In this document: piece after piece, positions 7,953-17,656 of the stretch | Numbering within the stretch: position 1 is the first letter of the stretch | Layout: every line of letters begins with the position of its first letter | Origin: RGIG3102 sp964525015 | Lineage (GTDB): Bacteria; Bacillota; Clostridia; Oscillospirales; Ruminococcaceae | Direction of reading: 5' to 3' | Length of the DNA: 47,690 bases | NCBI GenBank assembly: GCA_964525015.1 | Contig: CAZGFY010000017.1 | Location: 1-47,690, forward strand | Position numbers and translations under genes: made by a program | Notes under the pieces: model-generated | The model's database searches: none | Told to the model about the DNA's origin: nothing | What the model saw: the letters and a program-made list of their open reading frames with translations, nothing else

Positions 7953-9659
7953 TTAGTTTAAAATTTTAGCAATATCCACATCAATTTTTTCCTTGACAGA
8001 TTTTGCCATATTTTCATCTTCTCCTTTTATAGAGAAGTAAACCTTGATTTTTGGCTCTGTTCCTGATGGACGAATAATAATCTGGTCACCTGATTTTGTG
8101 TAGTAGATTAATATATTTGAAGATGGAAGATTGATTTTTTCAACATTTTTTGTGATTAAATCAGTTTTTGTTAAATCTTTATAATCTTCAAGGGCAACTA
8201 TTTCATATGAGCCAATAGTAGTTAATGGATTTTCTCTTAAATTTGCCATAATGTTTTTCATTTTATCCATTCCAGCAAGCCCTTCAAACTCATACGCATC
8301 AACAACGTTTAAATAATATCCAAACTTTTTATAAATATCATTTAAAACTTCAATTAAACTAGTTCCTTCTAAAATATAGTATGCTGCCATTTCTGCTATT
8401 AATAAAGTGGCAACAACTGCATCTTTATCCCTTACGGCCGTTCCTACTAAATACCCATAACTTTCTTCAAATCCTAGGATAAATCTACTCTCTTCCCCTT
8501 TTTCTTCAAGATTTAATATAGTTTCGCCTATATATTTAAATCCAGTTAAAACATTAATTGTTTCTACATCATAGCTTTTTGCAACTGCATCTGCTAAAGA
8601 AGACGTTACGATTGATTTTACCATTATCGGATTTTTTGGCATTGTATTATTGGCAAGTTTTGTTTTTGCGATATAATCAATTAGTAGAATCCCAACTTGG
8701 TTTCCCGAAAGCATTGTGTATTTATCGCCATCTTTTAAAGCAATCCCAACTCTATCAGCATCAGGGTCGGTTGCGATAAGGATGTCTGCTTTTTCTTTTT
8801 TCACTAAATCAAGACCTAGCTGCATAGCCTGTTTAATCTCTGGGTTTGGGTAAGGGCAGGTTGGGAAATTTCCATCTGGATTTTCCTGCTCTTTAACCAT
8901 AATGATATCATTAAATCCAGCCATATTTAAAACTTTTCTAACTGGGACATTTCCAGCACCATTTAAAGGCGTGTAAACCATTTTTAGATTAGTTTTCCTA
9001 AAAACATCCTTATTTAGCATTTGATTTGTGCACCAGTTATAGTATTTATCTTCAACTTCAGTAGAAATAAATTCGATTTTGCCCATTTTTACAGCTTCAT
9101 CAAAGTCCATTCTTTTAATATCAGTAAATATATCAATATTATTAATTTCACTTAAAACGGCATTGGCATTTGTTTCTGTCATTTGGCAGCCATCTGAGCC
9201 ATACACCTTATATCCATTGTATTTCGCTGGATTATGACTAGCTGTAACCATAATTCCAGCTGTGCAATTGTATTCCCTAGTTGCAAAAGAAAGCATTGGC
9301 ACTGGGCGAAGTTCTTTATAAGCGTAAACTTTCACTCCGTTTGCACTAAGTACTTCCGCTGCTATTTTAGAAAAAGTATCGCTTTTAATTCTCGAATCAT
9401 ACGCAATAGCAACAGTTGGATTTTTGTTTTCTTTATTTAAAAAATTAGCAAGCCCCTGAGTTGCTTTTGCCACTGTGTGTTCATTCATTCTATTAGTGCC
9501 TGCACCTAAAACACCACGCAGACCTGCTGTGCCAAAAGAAAGATTAATTAAAAATCTATCCTTTATTTCTTCATCATTATCTTTGATTAATTCTAATTCA
9601 TTTAATAAATCGTTTTCTTTAACATTTTCTAGCCATCTTTTATATTCGTTTTGATACAT
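7953..9659 (-). CDS. Alpha-D-phosphohexomutase (phosphoglucomutase/phosphomannomutase)
   Basis: A cytoplasmic mutase of about 568 residues that interconverts hexose 1- and 6-phosphates, feeding glycogen, UDP-glucose and envelope sugars. All family loops are present: the phosphoserine loop TASHNPAKYNGYK, the metal loop ATDPDADRVG, the sugar loop GFEESYGYLVG and the phosphate loop RPSGTEPKIKVYF. Length and sequence fit the Gram-positive PgcA-type enzyme. I placed the start at the ATG at 9659 because GGAGG lies eight bases before it; the longer frame from 9674 begins inside that site. Glucose versus mannose preference is not certain. Confidence 0.94.
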   Translation of the reverse strand: MYQNEYKRWLENVKENDLLNELELIKDNDEEIKDRFLINLSFGTAGLRGVLGAGTNRMNEHTVAKATQGLANFLNKENKNPTVAIAYDSRIKSDTFSKIAAEVLSANGVKVYAYKELRPVPMLSFATREYNCTAGIMVTASHNPAKYNGYKVYGSDGCQMTETNANAVLSEINNIDIFTDIKRMDFDEAVKMGKIEFISTEVEDKYYNWCTNQMLNKDVFRKTNLKMVYTPLNGAGNVPVRKVLNMAGFNDIIMVKEQENPDGNFPTCPYPNPEIKQAMQLGLDLVKKEKADILIATDPDADRVGIALKDGDKYTMLSGNQVGILLIDYIAKTKLANNTMPKNPIMVKSIVTSSLADAVAKSYDVETINVLTGFKYIGETILNLEEKGEESRFILGFEESYGYLVGTAVRDKDAVVATLLIAEMAAYYILEGTSLIEVLNDIYKKFGYYLNVVDAYEFEGLAGMDKMKNIMANLRENPLTTIGSYEIVALEDYKDLTKTDLITKNVEKINLPSSNILIYYTKSGDQIIIRPSGTEPKIKVYFSIKGEDENMAKSVKEKIDVDIAKILN

Positions 9660-9804
9660 TCTTATGACCTCCATATTTTAAAATTATTTATTTGTAATTT
9701 ACTTATGTAACTGATATAATCTGAACTGTTTCGAATTGCATCAATCACTTAATCTTTAGAATAACATATATTTGTGTATATCGCAAGAAAAACCACTCGA
9801 ATAC

Positions 9805-9832
9805 TTGAAAATATTTTCATCTATGTTATTAT
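9805..9832 (+). promoter_or_regulatory. Probable promoter of the yifB/envelope operon
   Basis: TTGAAA (9805-9810), 16-nt spacer and TATTAT (9827-9832), 46 bp before the chosen ATG at 9879. It would make the in-frame codons upstream of 9879 mostly untranscribed, which supports the shorter start. Confidence 0.5.
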
Positions 9833-9878
9833 TATATATGTACATTATATTTTAATTATAATTGAAAGGAATTGTTTT

Positions 9879-11381
9879 ATGCTAGGAGCTGTCTACACAT
9901 TTGGAGTTATCGGAATAACTGGATATAAAATTTTATCAGAAGTTCATCTTTCTGGTGGTTTACCAAGTTTTGATATTGTTGGACTTCCTGATTCAAGCGT
10001 TAAAGAAGCTAAAGAAAGAGTTCGGAGTGCAATAAAAAACACTGGATACACCTACCCTTCTTCAAGAATTACAGTAAATCTTGCTCCTGCTGATATAAAA
10101 AAAGTTGGCGCTAGTTATGATTTGCCTGTTTTTTTAAGTATTCTTTCTGCTGGAAAACAAATTCCTAAAATAAATGAAAATTACGCCTTTGTTGGTGAAT
10201 TATCCTTAAATGGAGAAGTAAGGGGAGTTAAAGGCGCTCTTCCTATGGCAATAGCTGCAAAAGAAGCTGGGTTTTCTTCCATTTTTCTGCCTTTAGAAAA
10301 TGCAAATGAAGCAAGCGTTGTTGAAGGGATTTCTGTTTATGGAATAAGCGATGTATCTCAGTTAATTTCATTTTTAAAATCAGAAACCCAGATAGAGCCA
10401 CATATATACACAGAAACAGCAGATGAGCAGATTGAATATCTAGATTTTAAAGATGTTAAAGGGCAGTATGAAGCTAAAAGAGCGCTTGAGATAGCCGCTG
10501 CTGGTGGACATAATATATTAATGAGTGGTCCCCCTGGCTCTGGCAAAAGTATGCTTGCAAAAAGAGTTAGCTCTATTCTTCCTTTAATGAATAAAGATGA
10601 AGCTATCGACACCACTAAAATTTACTCAATCAGTGGGCTTATTAATAAAAATGGTGGACTTATTACAACCCGTCCTTTTAGAAGCCCACACCACACTGTT
10701 TCAGCTGTTGCATTAACTGGTGGTGGAAAAAATATATCCCCTGGCGAAATTTCACTTGCACATAATGGCGTTTTATTTTTAGATGAATTCCCTGAATTTC
10801 GAAGAGATAGCCTTGAAGCATTAAGGGCACCTTTAGAAGATAAGCAGGTTTTAATATCAAGAGTTAGCTATTCGCAAACTTTTCCATCTAGAATTATGCT
10901 TGTGGCAGCTATGAACCCTTGCCCTTGTGGATATTATGGACACGAAACAAAGCCTTGCACCTGCTCTATAACTAAAAGAGAAGCTTATCAAAATAAAATC
11001 AGTGGCCCACTTTTAGATAGAATTGATATACATATAACTCTTGAAAGCACCCAATATGAAGATTTAGCCTCTGAAAATAACGACGCTGAGTCTTCAAGTG
11101 ATGTTTTAAAAAGAGTTATTTCTGCTCGAAAAATACAAACTGAGCGTTTTTTAGGCACTAATATATTAACAAATAGCGATATTCCTCCAAAATTTATGAA
11201 CCAATTTTGCAAAACAACCGACTCTGCAAAGGAAGTTTTAAAAAAAGCATTTGAAACACTATCGCTTTCTGGCAGAAGTTATGATAAAATATTAAAAGTT
11301 GCACGAACTATTGCTGATTTAGAAAACAGCGATTTTATAGATAACTTCCATATTTTAGAAGCTATACAGTATAGAAAATAG
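9879..11381 (+). CDS. YifB/ComM-family AAA+ ATPase (Mg-chelatase-like)
   Basis: A 500-residue protein of the YifB/ComM family. It has an N-terminal Lon-protease-like domain (FDIVGLPDSSVKEAKERVRS), a AAA+ domain with Walker A GPPGSGKS (217-224) and Walker B GVLFLDEF (297-304), a Cys-rich loop CPCGYYGHETKPCTC, and a C-terminal Mg_chelatase_C region. ComM is a branch-migration helicase aiding natural transformation in Proteobacteria; the role in Firmicutes is less clear. I chose the ATG at 9879 for its GAAAGGA ribosome site eight bases upstream. The following envelope genes start 27 bp later and may be cotranscribed. Confidence 0.93.
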   Translation: MLGAVYTFGVIGITGYKILSEVHLSGGLPSFDIVGLPDSSVKEAKERVRSAIKNTGYTYPSSRITVNLAPADIKKVGASYDLPVFLSILSAGKQIPKINENYAFVGELSLNGEVRGVKGALPMAIAAKEAGFSSIFLPLENANEASVVEGISVYGISDVSQLISFLKSETQIEPHIYTETADEQIEYLDFKDVKGQYEAKRALEIAAAGGHNILMSGPPGSGKSMLAKRVSSILPLMNKDEAIDTTKIYSISGLINKNGGLITTRPFRSPHHTVSAVALTGGGKNISPGEISLAHNGVLFLDEFPEFRRDSLEALRAPLEDKQVLISRVSYSQTFPSRIMLVAAMNPCPCGYYGHETKPCTCSITKREAYQNKISGPLLDRIDIHITLESTQYEDLASENNDAESSSDVLKRVISARKIQTERFLGTNILTNSDIPPKFMNQFCKTTDSAKEVLKKAFETLSLSGRSYDKILKVARTIADLENSDFIDNFHILEAIQYRK

Positions 11382-11408
11382 CAAAAAGAAAAGGACATCT
11401 TTAGATAT

Positions 11409-13070
11409 ATGAAAAAACTTGAAATAAATAGAAAATGGTTATATATTCTTATGGCATTACTAACTATTTTCAGACTCTTTTTATCCTATACACAATATGT
11501 AACTATAACCCCACCACTCGCTCCACTTGATGATGATTTTATGTTTCAATCGGCTGTTAGCATTGTAAATGGTGAGTGGTTTGGCGAATATAATTTTTTA
11601 ACTCTTTCAAAACATAATTTCTTTTCAATTTGGCTTGCTTTTTTACATATTTTAAAAATCCCATACCTTGTTGGAAACACTTTATTATATGCTTTTTCTT
11701 GCTTTGTTACGGTTTTGGCTGTTAGTAAAAACTTAAAATATAATAATTTAAAACTAATTTTATATTCTGCCCTTTTATATAACCCTGCTATGTGGGCAAA
11801 TTATACCACTCGTATTTACCGAGATAGTATATTCCCTAGTATTTGCTTAATATTCTTCGCTGGGGTTATCGGAGTTGGACTAAGATATAAAGAGCCAACT
11901 AAAAATAAACTGCTATATTTATTATTAATAGGATTTAGCTATGGCGCTATATACTTAACTCGTGAAGATGGGATATGGATACTTCCATTTTATATAGTTG
12001 CCTTAATTATTATCGCATTTGTAAGCTTTAAAGAAAATCAAAAAGGCATTATAAAAAACACATTAATTTATCTTTCTCCTATGCTGATTTCTTTAATTCT
12101 TATCGGCGTTTACTCTTATCAAAATTACATACACTATGATAGATTTATAGTGAGTGATTTTACAAGCAGTGAATTTGAAAAAGCATACGGCTCTCTTGCA
12201 AGCATTGAGCAGGAAGAATGGCACCCATTAATTGCAGTGCCTGATGATGTTAGATTTAAATTATATAATGAAGTTCCAAGCTTTTCAGAGCTTGAAATTA
12301 TTATTGAAAATGACGATTTTAAAAATGGATACTATAATTATGATATAGAAGGCTTTGGCTCTGGAGCTTTTTACTGGGCTTTTAGAAAAGCAGTAGATGA
12401 AGCTGGCTACTATGAAAACACGCAAACTTCAAAAGAATACTATGAAAGAGTTTACGATGAAGTAATTTTAGCTATTGATGAAGGCAGATTATCTGCAAAT
12501 TCTTTGCATTCTAGCCTAACTCCACCAATTAAAGCTGAATATGTTATGCCAGTTATTGCAGAAGCGTTTAATGGATTAAAAACGGTTATTCTTTTTGAGC
12601 AAACCGACCCACTAGCTAGTATGGCAGTCGGACTTCCTGAAGAAATAAGTGAAGTGGAAGAGTTTATCCATCAAGAAGGGGCTACTGTACTTATGGAAAA
12701 CTCAACTACACCATATCTACTTCCTAATGATTATAGAGCTCACACTATTATGAGAACAATTAATACTTTTTATAAATTTGCTATACCTTTTTTAATTCTT
12801 TTTTGCATATACTGGCAACTTACTAAATTTAAAAATGATGTTTCAAAAAAGATTTTTAATAATGATAGTATGCTAAATATTATTCTTTTAGGCTTAATTC
12901 TAATGGCGATATTAAGAAGTTTTATGATAGCATTCGTTGAAGTTTCATCTTTTAATATTGGAACATATATAATGTATTTATCCACTATCCACCCTATTAT
13001 TATTCTCTATGCAACTCTTGGATTTTGTAAGCTTTTTGAGTATTTTTTACATAAAAAGTTTAATTTATAA
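11409..13070 (+). CDS. Polytopic membrane protein, GT-C glycosyltransferase-like
   Basis: A 553-residue protein with about ten hydrophobic segments grouped in an N-terminal half (residues 10-240) and a short C-terminal set (about 455-545), separated by a roughly 200-residue extracellular-looking domain. An acidic cluster, LDDDFMFQSA, lies in the first outer loop, where GT-C lipid-linked glycosyltransferases keep catalytic aspartates. That placement and the neighbours (MBOAT and SGNH-like genes) suggest surface-polymer assembly, but I cannot name a family. The nearest ribosome-site-like AAAAGGA lies 14 bases before the ATG, so initiation may be weak or coupled to yifB. Confidence 0.8.
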   Translation: MKKLEINRKWLYILMALLTIFRLFLSYTQYVTITPPLAPLDDDFMFQSAVSIVNGEWFGEYNFLTLSKHNFFSIWLAFLHILKIPYLVGNTLLYAFSCFVTVLAVSKNLKYNNLKLILYSALLYNPAMWANYTTRIYRDSIFPSICLIFFAGVIGVGLRYKEPTKNKLLYLLLIGFSYGAIYLTREDGIWILPFYIVALIIIAFVSFKENQKGIIKNTLIYLSPMLISLILIGVYSYQNYIHYDRFIVSDFTSSEFEKAYGSLASIEQEEWHPLIAVPDDVRFKLYNEVPSFSELEIIIENDDFKNGYYNYDIEGFGSGAFYWAFRKAVDEAGYYENTQTSKEYYERVYDEVILAIDEGRLSANSLHSSLTPPIKAEYVMPVIAEAFNGLKTVILFEQTDPLASMAVGLPEEISEVEEFIHQEGATVLMENSTTPYLLPNDYRAHTIMRTINTFYKFAIPFLILFCIYWQLTKFKNDVSKKIFNNDSMLNIILLGLILMAILRSFMIAFVEVSSFNIGTYIMYLSTIHPIIILYATLGFCKLFEYFLHKKFNL

Positions 13071-13091
13071 GGAAAGGATTCTCACTCATTT

Positions 13092-14558
13092 ATGGCTTTA
13101 AATTCTTTATACTTTTTGCTTTTTTTAAGCTTTGTTAGCTTTTTAATTCTTAAAGTATCAAATAAAAATTCTATATTTTTAATATGCATTGCTAATATAT
13201 TCTTTTATATGTACGGTGGAGCTGAGTTTATTTATATTTTATTATTAATAATCGTTTTCTCTTATTTTTCAGCTTTATTTATCGAGTATCAAAAAGAACG
13301 AAAAAAGCCTTACTTTATTTTTTTAATTATAGTTTTATCAATATCAGCTTTGCTAATTTTTAAATACTATAATTTCGCCGTAAGAATTATTAATACGCTG
13401 CTTAGCATCATAGGATTTACCCCTTTTTTAACACCACACGAACTTCTATGGCCTTTGGGCATTAGTTTTTATACATTTACTGCTCTTGGGTATATTTTAG
13501 ATGTTTCACTTTCTAAATATAAGGCAAACAAAAATTTCTTTTCGCATTTTGCTTTTGTTGGATTTTTCACCACCATTTCCTCAGGACCAATATTAAGATT
13601 TAATGATTTTCAAAAAGAACTAATAAAAGAAAAAACTTTTAATTTTGATAGAATATCTCAAGGATTTCTTAGAATTTTTATAGGTTCTTTTAAAAAACTT
13701 GTTATCGCTGATAATATTGGGAAAATTGTTGATTCTATCTATTCATCCACCACACCACTTTATTCATCTCCAATACTATTAATCGCCATACTTTTATATG
13801 CAGTCCAAATTTACAGTGATTTCTCTGGATATTCTGATATGGCAATAGGCGCAAGCAAAGTTATCGGCTTTGATATAACCGAAAATTTCAAGCGACCATA
13901 TCTTGCAAAAAACTATGCTGATTTTTGGTCTAGATGGCATATAAGCTTAACTACTTGGTTTCGTGATTACATCTTTATCCCACTTTCATTCACATTTCCA
14001 AAGCTTGGATTATTCTCAATCTTTATAATTTATCCTATCAGTGGCTTATGGCATGGTGCAGGCTCTACTTTTATTATTTGGGGAGCTTTAAACGGTCTTT
14101 TCATGATACTAGATAAACAAACTGCAAAGAAAAGAAGGAAGTTTAATAAAATAAATCCAATATATAAAAATGAAACTATTAAACACTTTATTCAATCTCT
14201 TATCGTATTTCTACTTTTTAGTGTAACACTAATATTCTTTAGATTTCGAGATAGTAATATTGCCAATAGTGTATTTTTAGGTATGTTTAATAATTGGTCA
14301 AGCCTATTTGATTTCAGCTATTTATCAAATTCATTTGCAATAATAGGACTAAACTTTACAACTACTATATCTACAATTACCTTTATCTTACTTCTTTTAA
14401 TAAATGATTTAATTGAAGAAAAAAAACAAAAAAATATTTGTGAAATAATTTCAACTTTACCAGCATATAAAAAAATAGTTTTAATATATCTTTTAGCTAT
14501 TATATTTATGATTTTCGCAAATACTGGCACTTCCAGCTATATATATTATCAATTTTAA
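13092..14558 (+). CDS. MBOAT-family O-acyltransferase (AlgI/DltB/PatA type)
   Basis: A 488-residue polytopic acyltransferase of the MBOAT family, which passes acyl groups across or at the membrane to an extracellular polymer. Hallmarks are WPLGISFYTFTALGYILDV, QIYSDFSGYSDMAIG, ADFWSRWHISLTTWFRDYIF with conserved H283, and ISGLWHGAG with the putative catalytic H321. Members usually work with an exported SGNH/DltD/AlgX-like partner, and the next gene has that form (15 bp downstream). No dltA or dltC is present, so this is more likely O-acetylation of a polysaccharide than teichoic acid D-alanylation. Confidence 0.95.
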   Translation: MALNSLYFLLFLSFVSFLILKVSNKNSIFLICIANIFFYMYGGAEFIYILLLIIVFSYFSALFIEYQKERKKPYFIFLIIVLSISALLIFKYYNFAVRIINTLLSIIGFTPFLTPHELLWPLGISFYTFTALGYILDVSLSKYKANKNFFSHFAFVGFFTTISSGPILRFNDFQKELIKEKTFNFDRISQGFLRIFIGSFKKLVIADNIGKIVDSIYSSTTPLYSSPILLIAILLYAVQIYSDFSGYSDMAIGASKVIGFDITENFKRPYLAKNYADFWSRWHISLTTWFRDYIFIPLSFTFPKLGLFSIFIIYPISGLWHGAGSTFIIWGALNGLFMILDKQTAKKRRKFNKINPIYKNETIKHFIQSLIVFLLFSVTLIFFRFRDSNIANSVFLGMFNNWSSLFDFSYLSNSFAIIGLNFTTTISTITFILLLLINDLIEEKKQKNICEIISTLPAYKKIVLIYLLAIIFMIFANTGTSSYIYYQF

Positions 14559-14573
14559 TAAAGGGGAAATTAT

Positions 14574-15623
14574 ATGAAAAAAATAATAAAAACAATACTA
14601 ATATTTTTTCCTTTAGTGATATTATTAGTTTTAACTAATATAATAGTCGACCCTGCAAATCTATTTAATAAAAACTTTGAACAGCAAGTCGCTTTAGAAC
14701 TAATAGCTGGCAATAATGTTTCTGGAGTTTTAAATATGGATGATAGAGAAATGATATCAAACTATATTGATAATCTTGATAAAGATTTAGATTGCTTAGT
14801 TTTAGGAGCTTCAAGGGGACTTCAAATTTCTAGCGAAACAATCGGAGTTGAAAACACCTTTAACTTTGGGGTAACAGGCGCTGAACTTCGTGATATTATT
14901 TCTATATATTATAAATATGAAAATAATTTTTCTCCACCTGAAACTGTTATTATTACACTTGAGCCTTGGACATTATCTGATTCACAAGTTAATCCTAGAG
15001 CTTTAACTAAAGAATATGAAGAATTTTGTATTGCTAATAATTTAAATTATGTAGAAAGCAGCACTTTTGAAACTGAGCTCAATAAAGTTTTAGAGCTCTT
15101 TAATCTGGCATATTTTCAGCAATCAGTACAATCTATTTTTAGTGAAGATTTTAATTTTGAAAGAATTGCCAGCGTTACAGCTGATACAGTGGGAGATAGT
15201 GATATTCGTTTAAGTGACGGAAGATATAGCTACTCTTTAGATTTTGTTAATCGTAGTGAGGCTGAAATAGCTGAAGATTTAAAAAATATGCAACTTATTA
15301 TTCCATTAATTATAAGGCAGTATAATATCAATGAAAACCTTCTAAGCCAATTTGAAACTTTTATAGCTGATTTAAAAACAAAAGATGTTGACATCATATT
15401 CTTTATCCCCCCTATACATCCTGAATATTATGATTTTATAATGGATACCCCTCATTCTGTTGCATTTACCGAAACTTTAGAAATATACAATGAAATTGCA
15501 ACTGAAAATAATATTGAAGTAATCGGAAGCTATAGTATGGAAAACATCACAGAAGATGATTTTTACGATGTTTTACATCCAAGATATCAAACAGTTTATA
15601 ATATGTTTAACAGCGATATTTAG
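14574..15623 (+). CDS. SGNH-hydrolase-like exported partner of the MBOAT protein
   Basis: A 349-residue protein with one N-terminal membrane anchor (IIKTILIFFPLVILLVLTN) and an extracellular domain. A GDS-like block LVLGASRGLQ puts a candidate nucleophile at S80; FNFGVTGAELRD resembles the next SGNH block; and D332-V-L-H335 near the C-terminus has the DxxH form of the catalytic Asp/His. This layout matches DltD/AlgX-like partners that complete acyl transfer begun by MBOAT proteins. It is the last gene of the plus-strand operon; a bidirectional terminator follows. Assignment rests on motifs and neighbourhood. Confidence 0.75.
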   Translation: MKKIIKTILIFFPLVILLVLTNIIVDPANLFNKNFEQQVALELIAGNNVSGVLNMDDREMISNYIDNLDKDLDCLVLGASRGLQISSETIGVENTFNFGVTGAELRDIISIYYKYENNFSPPETVIITLEPWTLSDSQVNPRALTKEYEEFCIANNLNYVESSTFETELNKVLELFNLAYFQQSVQSIFSEDFNFERIASVTADTVGDSDIRLSDGRYSYSLDFVNRSEAEIAEDLKNMQLIIPLIIRQYNINENLLSQFETFIADLKTKDVDIIFFIPPIHPEYYDFIMDTPHSVAFTETLEIYNEIATENNIEVIGSYSMENITEDDFYDVLHPRYQTVYNMFNSDI

Positions 15624-15647
15624 TTTACATAAACTTTTAGATAATAA

Positions 15648-15683
15648 AATAAGGAATAGGCATTTTGCCTATTCCTTATTTTT
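15648..15683. terminator. Bidirectional terminator between convergent genes
   Basis: A 15-bp perfect stem (15648-15662 with 15666-15680, 3-nt loop) followed by T on the plus strand and A-rich on the other side. It ends the envelope operon from the left and the oxaloacetate decarboxylase operon from the right (oadA stop at 15688). Confidence 0.85.
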
Positions 15684-15687
15684 GTTA

Positions 15688-17082
15688 TTAAATAATTCTA
15701 CCATTTACAACGATAGTTCTCATTTCATCTTCTTTTGGAGCATTTTTCTTTTCAAAATACCCAAGTGCTACTTGACCGAATTGAGCATAGCTTAAAACGT
15801 CTTCTTCGCTTGCTTGTGGATATTTTTCTAAAAGTTCAGCTTTTAATTTATCAAATTCTGGCTGAATTAAATCAGCAGGACGACAAGAGATAACTTCTTC
15901 ATCACCAATAATTTTCTTTTTAAATTCTTCGCTGATTTCTACTGGGCATTTTCCGTAATCACCACGAACCATACCTTTGAATTCTTTAGTTATCATTTTA
16001 TATCTTTCGCCTAGGATAACATTAAATACAGCCTGTGTTCCAACGATTTGGCTCGTTGGCGTTACAAGTGGTGGATTACCAGCTTCAAGACGAACTCTTG
16101 GAACTTCGTTTAATACATCGTTTAGTTTATCTAGTTTTCCTGCCTGTGTTAGCTGGCTAACAAGGTTTGAAAGCATACCACCTGGAACTTGATAAACTAG
16201 AGTATTTGCATCTACTGAAAGTAGTTTTGGATTTAAAAGTCCATTTTCTAGATATTTTTCTCTTAGAGTTTGAACTTTTGCTCTTACAACATCTAATTTT
16301 TCTAAATCTAATCCAGTATCGTATTCTGTTCCTTCTAATGCTGCTACCATACTTTCAGTAGCTGGGTGAGAAGTACCCATAGCAAGTGGCGACATTGCTG
16401 TATCAATTATATCAACACCAGCTTCGATAGCTTTCATTAAGGCCATACTAGCAAGACCTGAAGTGTAGTGTGAGTGAATTTCGATAGGAAGTTTTGTGTT
16501 TTCTTTTAAAGCTTTAACTAAGTCATAAGCAAAATAAGGTTTTATAAGCCCTGACATATCTTTAATACAAATACTATCAACGCCAGCATTTTCTAATTCT
16601 TTAGCATAGTTTACATAGTATTCAATTGTAAATCCTTCGCCTGTTGTATATGATAAACAGCCTTGGATATGAGCAGTTGTCTTTTTAGCTGCACGAATTG
16701 CAGTTTCAAGATTTCTAATATCATTTAATGCATCAAAAACACGGATAATATCAATCCCATTTTCAACCATTTTAACAACAAATTTTTCAACAACATCATC
16801 TGCATAATGGCGATAGCCTAGCATGTTTTGTCCTCTGAAAAGCATTTGTAATTTAGTGTTTGGCATAGCTTTTTTGATAGTTCTTAATCTTTCCCATGGA
16901 TCTTCATTTAAAAATCTTAAACAGCTATCAAATGTTGCACCGCCCCAAACTTCGCAAGAATAAAACCCTACTTTATCCATATCTTCAAGAAGTGGAATCA
17001 TTTCTTCAGTTGTCATTCTTGTAGCTATAAGTGATTGGTGAGCATCTCTTAAAAGAGTTTCACAAACTTTAATTTTAGCCAT
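15688..17082 (-). CDS. oadA: Oxaloacetate decarboxylase alpha subunit (carboxyltransferase)
   Basis: A 464-residue carboxyltransferase that moves CO2 from oxaloacetate to biotin in the sodium-pumping decarboxylase. The TIM-barrel signatures are LLRDAHQS with metal ligand D13, LFRGQN, the active-site lysine K174 in SICIKDMSG, and metal ligands H203 and H205 in EIHSHYTSG. It ends without a biotin domain, unlike the ~600-residue fused OadA; the biotin carrier is the separate upstream gene 45 bp away. Pyruvate carboxylase subunit B looks similar, but the beta and gamma pump subunits upstream and the absence of a biotin carboxylase favour the pump. Confidence 0.93.
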   Translation of the reverse strand: MAKIKVCETLLRDAHQSLIATRMTTEEMIPLLEDMDKVGFYSCEVWGGATFDSCLRFLNEDPWERLRTIKKAMPNTKLQMLFRGQNMLGYRHYADDVVEKFVVKMVENGIDIIRVFDALNDIRNLETAIRAAKKTTAHIQGCLSYTTGEGFTIEYYVNYAKELENAGVDSICIKDMSGLIKPYFAYDLVKALKENTKLPIEIHSHYTSGLASMALMKAIEAGVDIIDTAMSPLAMGTSHPATESMVAALEGTEYDTGLDLEKLDVVRAKVQTLREKYLENGLLNPKLLSVDANTLVYQVPGGMLSNLVSQLTQAGKLDKLNDVLNEVPRVRLEAGNPPLVTPTSQIVGTQAVFNVILGERYKMITKEFKGMVRGDYGKCPVEISEEFKKKIIGDEEVISCRPADLIQPEFDKLKAELLEKYPQASEEDVLSYAQFGQVALGYFEKKNAPKEDEMRTIVVNGRII

Positions 17083-17127
17083 ATTATAAATATTCCTTTC
17101 TAAGTGTGTTTTTAAAACTTATTTTAA

Positions 17128-17481
17128 TTAGCCTACAACAACCAGTAGAGCGTCTGTATCAACTGCTTGACCTTCTGTTACTAAAACTTGTTTTACTACA
17201 CCGTCTGCTGAAGCATTGATTTCATTTTCCATTTTCATAGCTTCTAAAATAACTAAAACATCACCTTTTTTAACTGCTTGACCTTCTTTAACCATAACTT
17301 TCCAGATGTTTCCTGGCATTGGAGCAGTAACTTTTTCACCGGCACCTACTGAAACAGGAGCTGCTGTTGGAGTAGCCACTGGAGCTGCTGGAGCTACTGG
17401 AGTGATTGTTTGGCCTTGAGCTAATTCTTCAACTGTAACATCGTATGATACGCCGTTTACAACTATATTTAATCTTTTCAT
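17128..17481 (-). CDS. Biotin carboxyl carrier subunit of the decarboxylase pump
   Basis: A 117-residue biotin carrier. It has a short N-terminal region, a Pro/Ala linker (about residues 28-45, PVAPAAPVATPTAAPVS) and a C-terminal lipoyl/biotinyl domain with the biotinylation motif EAMKMEN (K83). The carrier shuttles carboxybiotin from the alpha subunit to the membrane beta subunit. I used the ATG at 17481, which has GAGGG nine bases upstream; a longer frame to 17517 lacks one. Separate carriers are typical of glutaconyl-CoA and methylmalonyl-CoA decarboxylases and of some Clostridial Oad systems. Confidence 0.94.
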   Translation of the reverse strand: MKRLNIVVNGVSYDVTVEELAQGQTITPVAPAAPVATPTAAPVSVGAGEKVTAPMPGNIWKVMVKEGQAVKKGDVLVILEAMKMENEINASADGVVKQVLVTEGQAVDTDALLVVVG

Positions 17482-17539
17482 AATAATATTCCCTCTCTTG
17501 AATGTTTGATTTTTCAAACTTATTATATGTATTCATTTT

Positions 17540-17632
17540 CTATTATCGCAAGATAATAGAAATCATCTTACGATTATTTATTCGAGTTTTATTTGCCTGC
17601 AAACCGTATCGCAGGCAAATCGCTAAAGCGAT
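17540..17632 (-). other. Cluster of three hairpins inside the oad operon
   Basis: The gap between oadB and the biotin carrier gene contains three perfect stems: 17540-17547/17552-17559 (8 bp, 4-nt loop), 17592-17600/17611-17619 (9 bp, GC-rich) and 17619-17624/17627-17632 (6 bp, overlapping the second by one base). None is followed by a T run on the minus strand, so they look like RNA processing or stability structures rather than terminators. Confidence 0.55.
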
Positions 17633-17656
17633 TATATAAAACATCGCTAATATATA

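Noticed and set aside
15688..17517. Pyruvate carboxylase (two-subunit type)
   Set aside because: No biotin carboxylase subunit is present, while the beta and gamma sodium-pump subunits are in the same operon.
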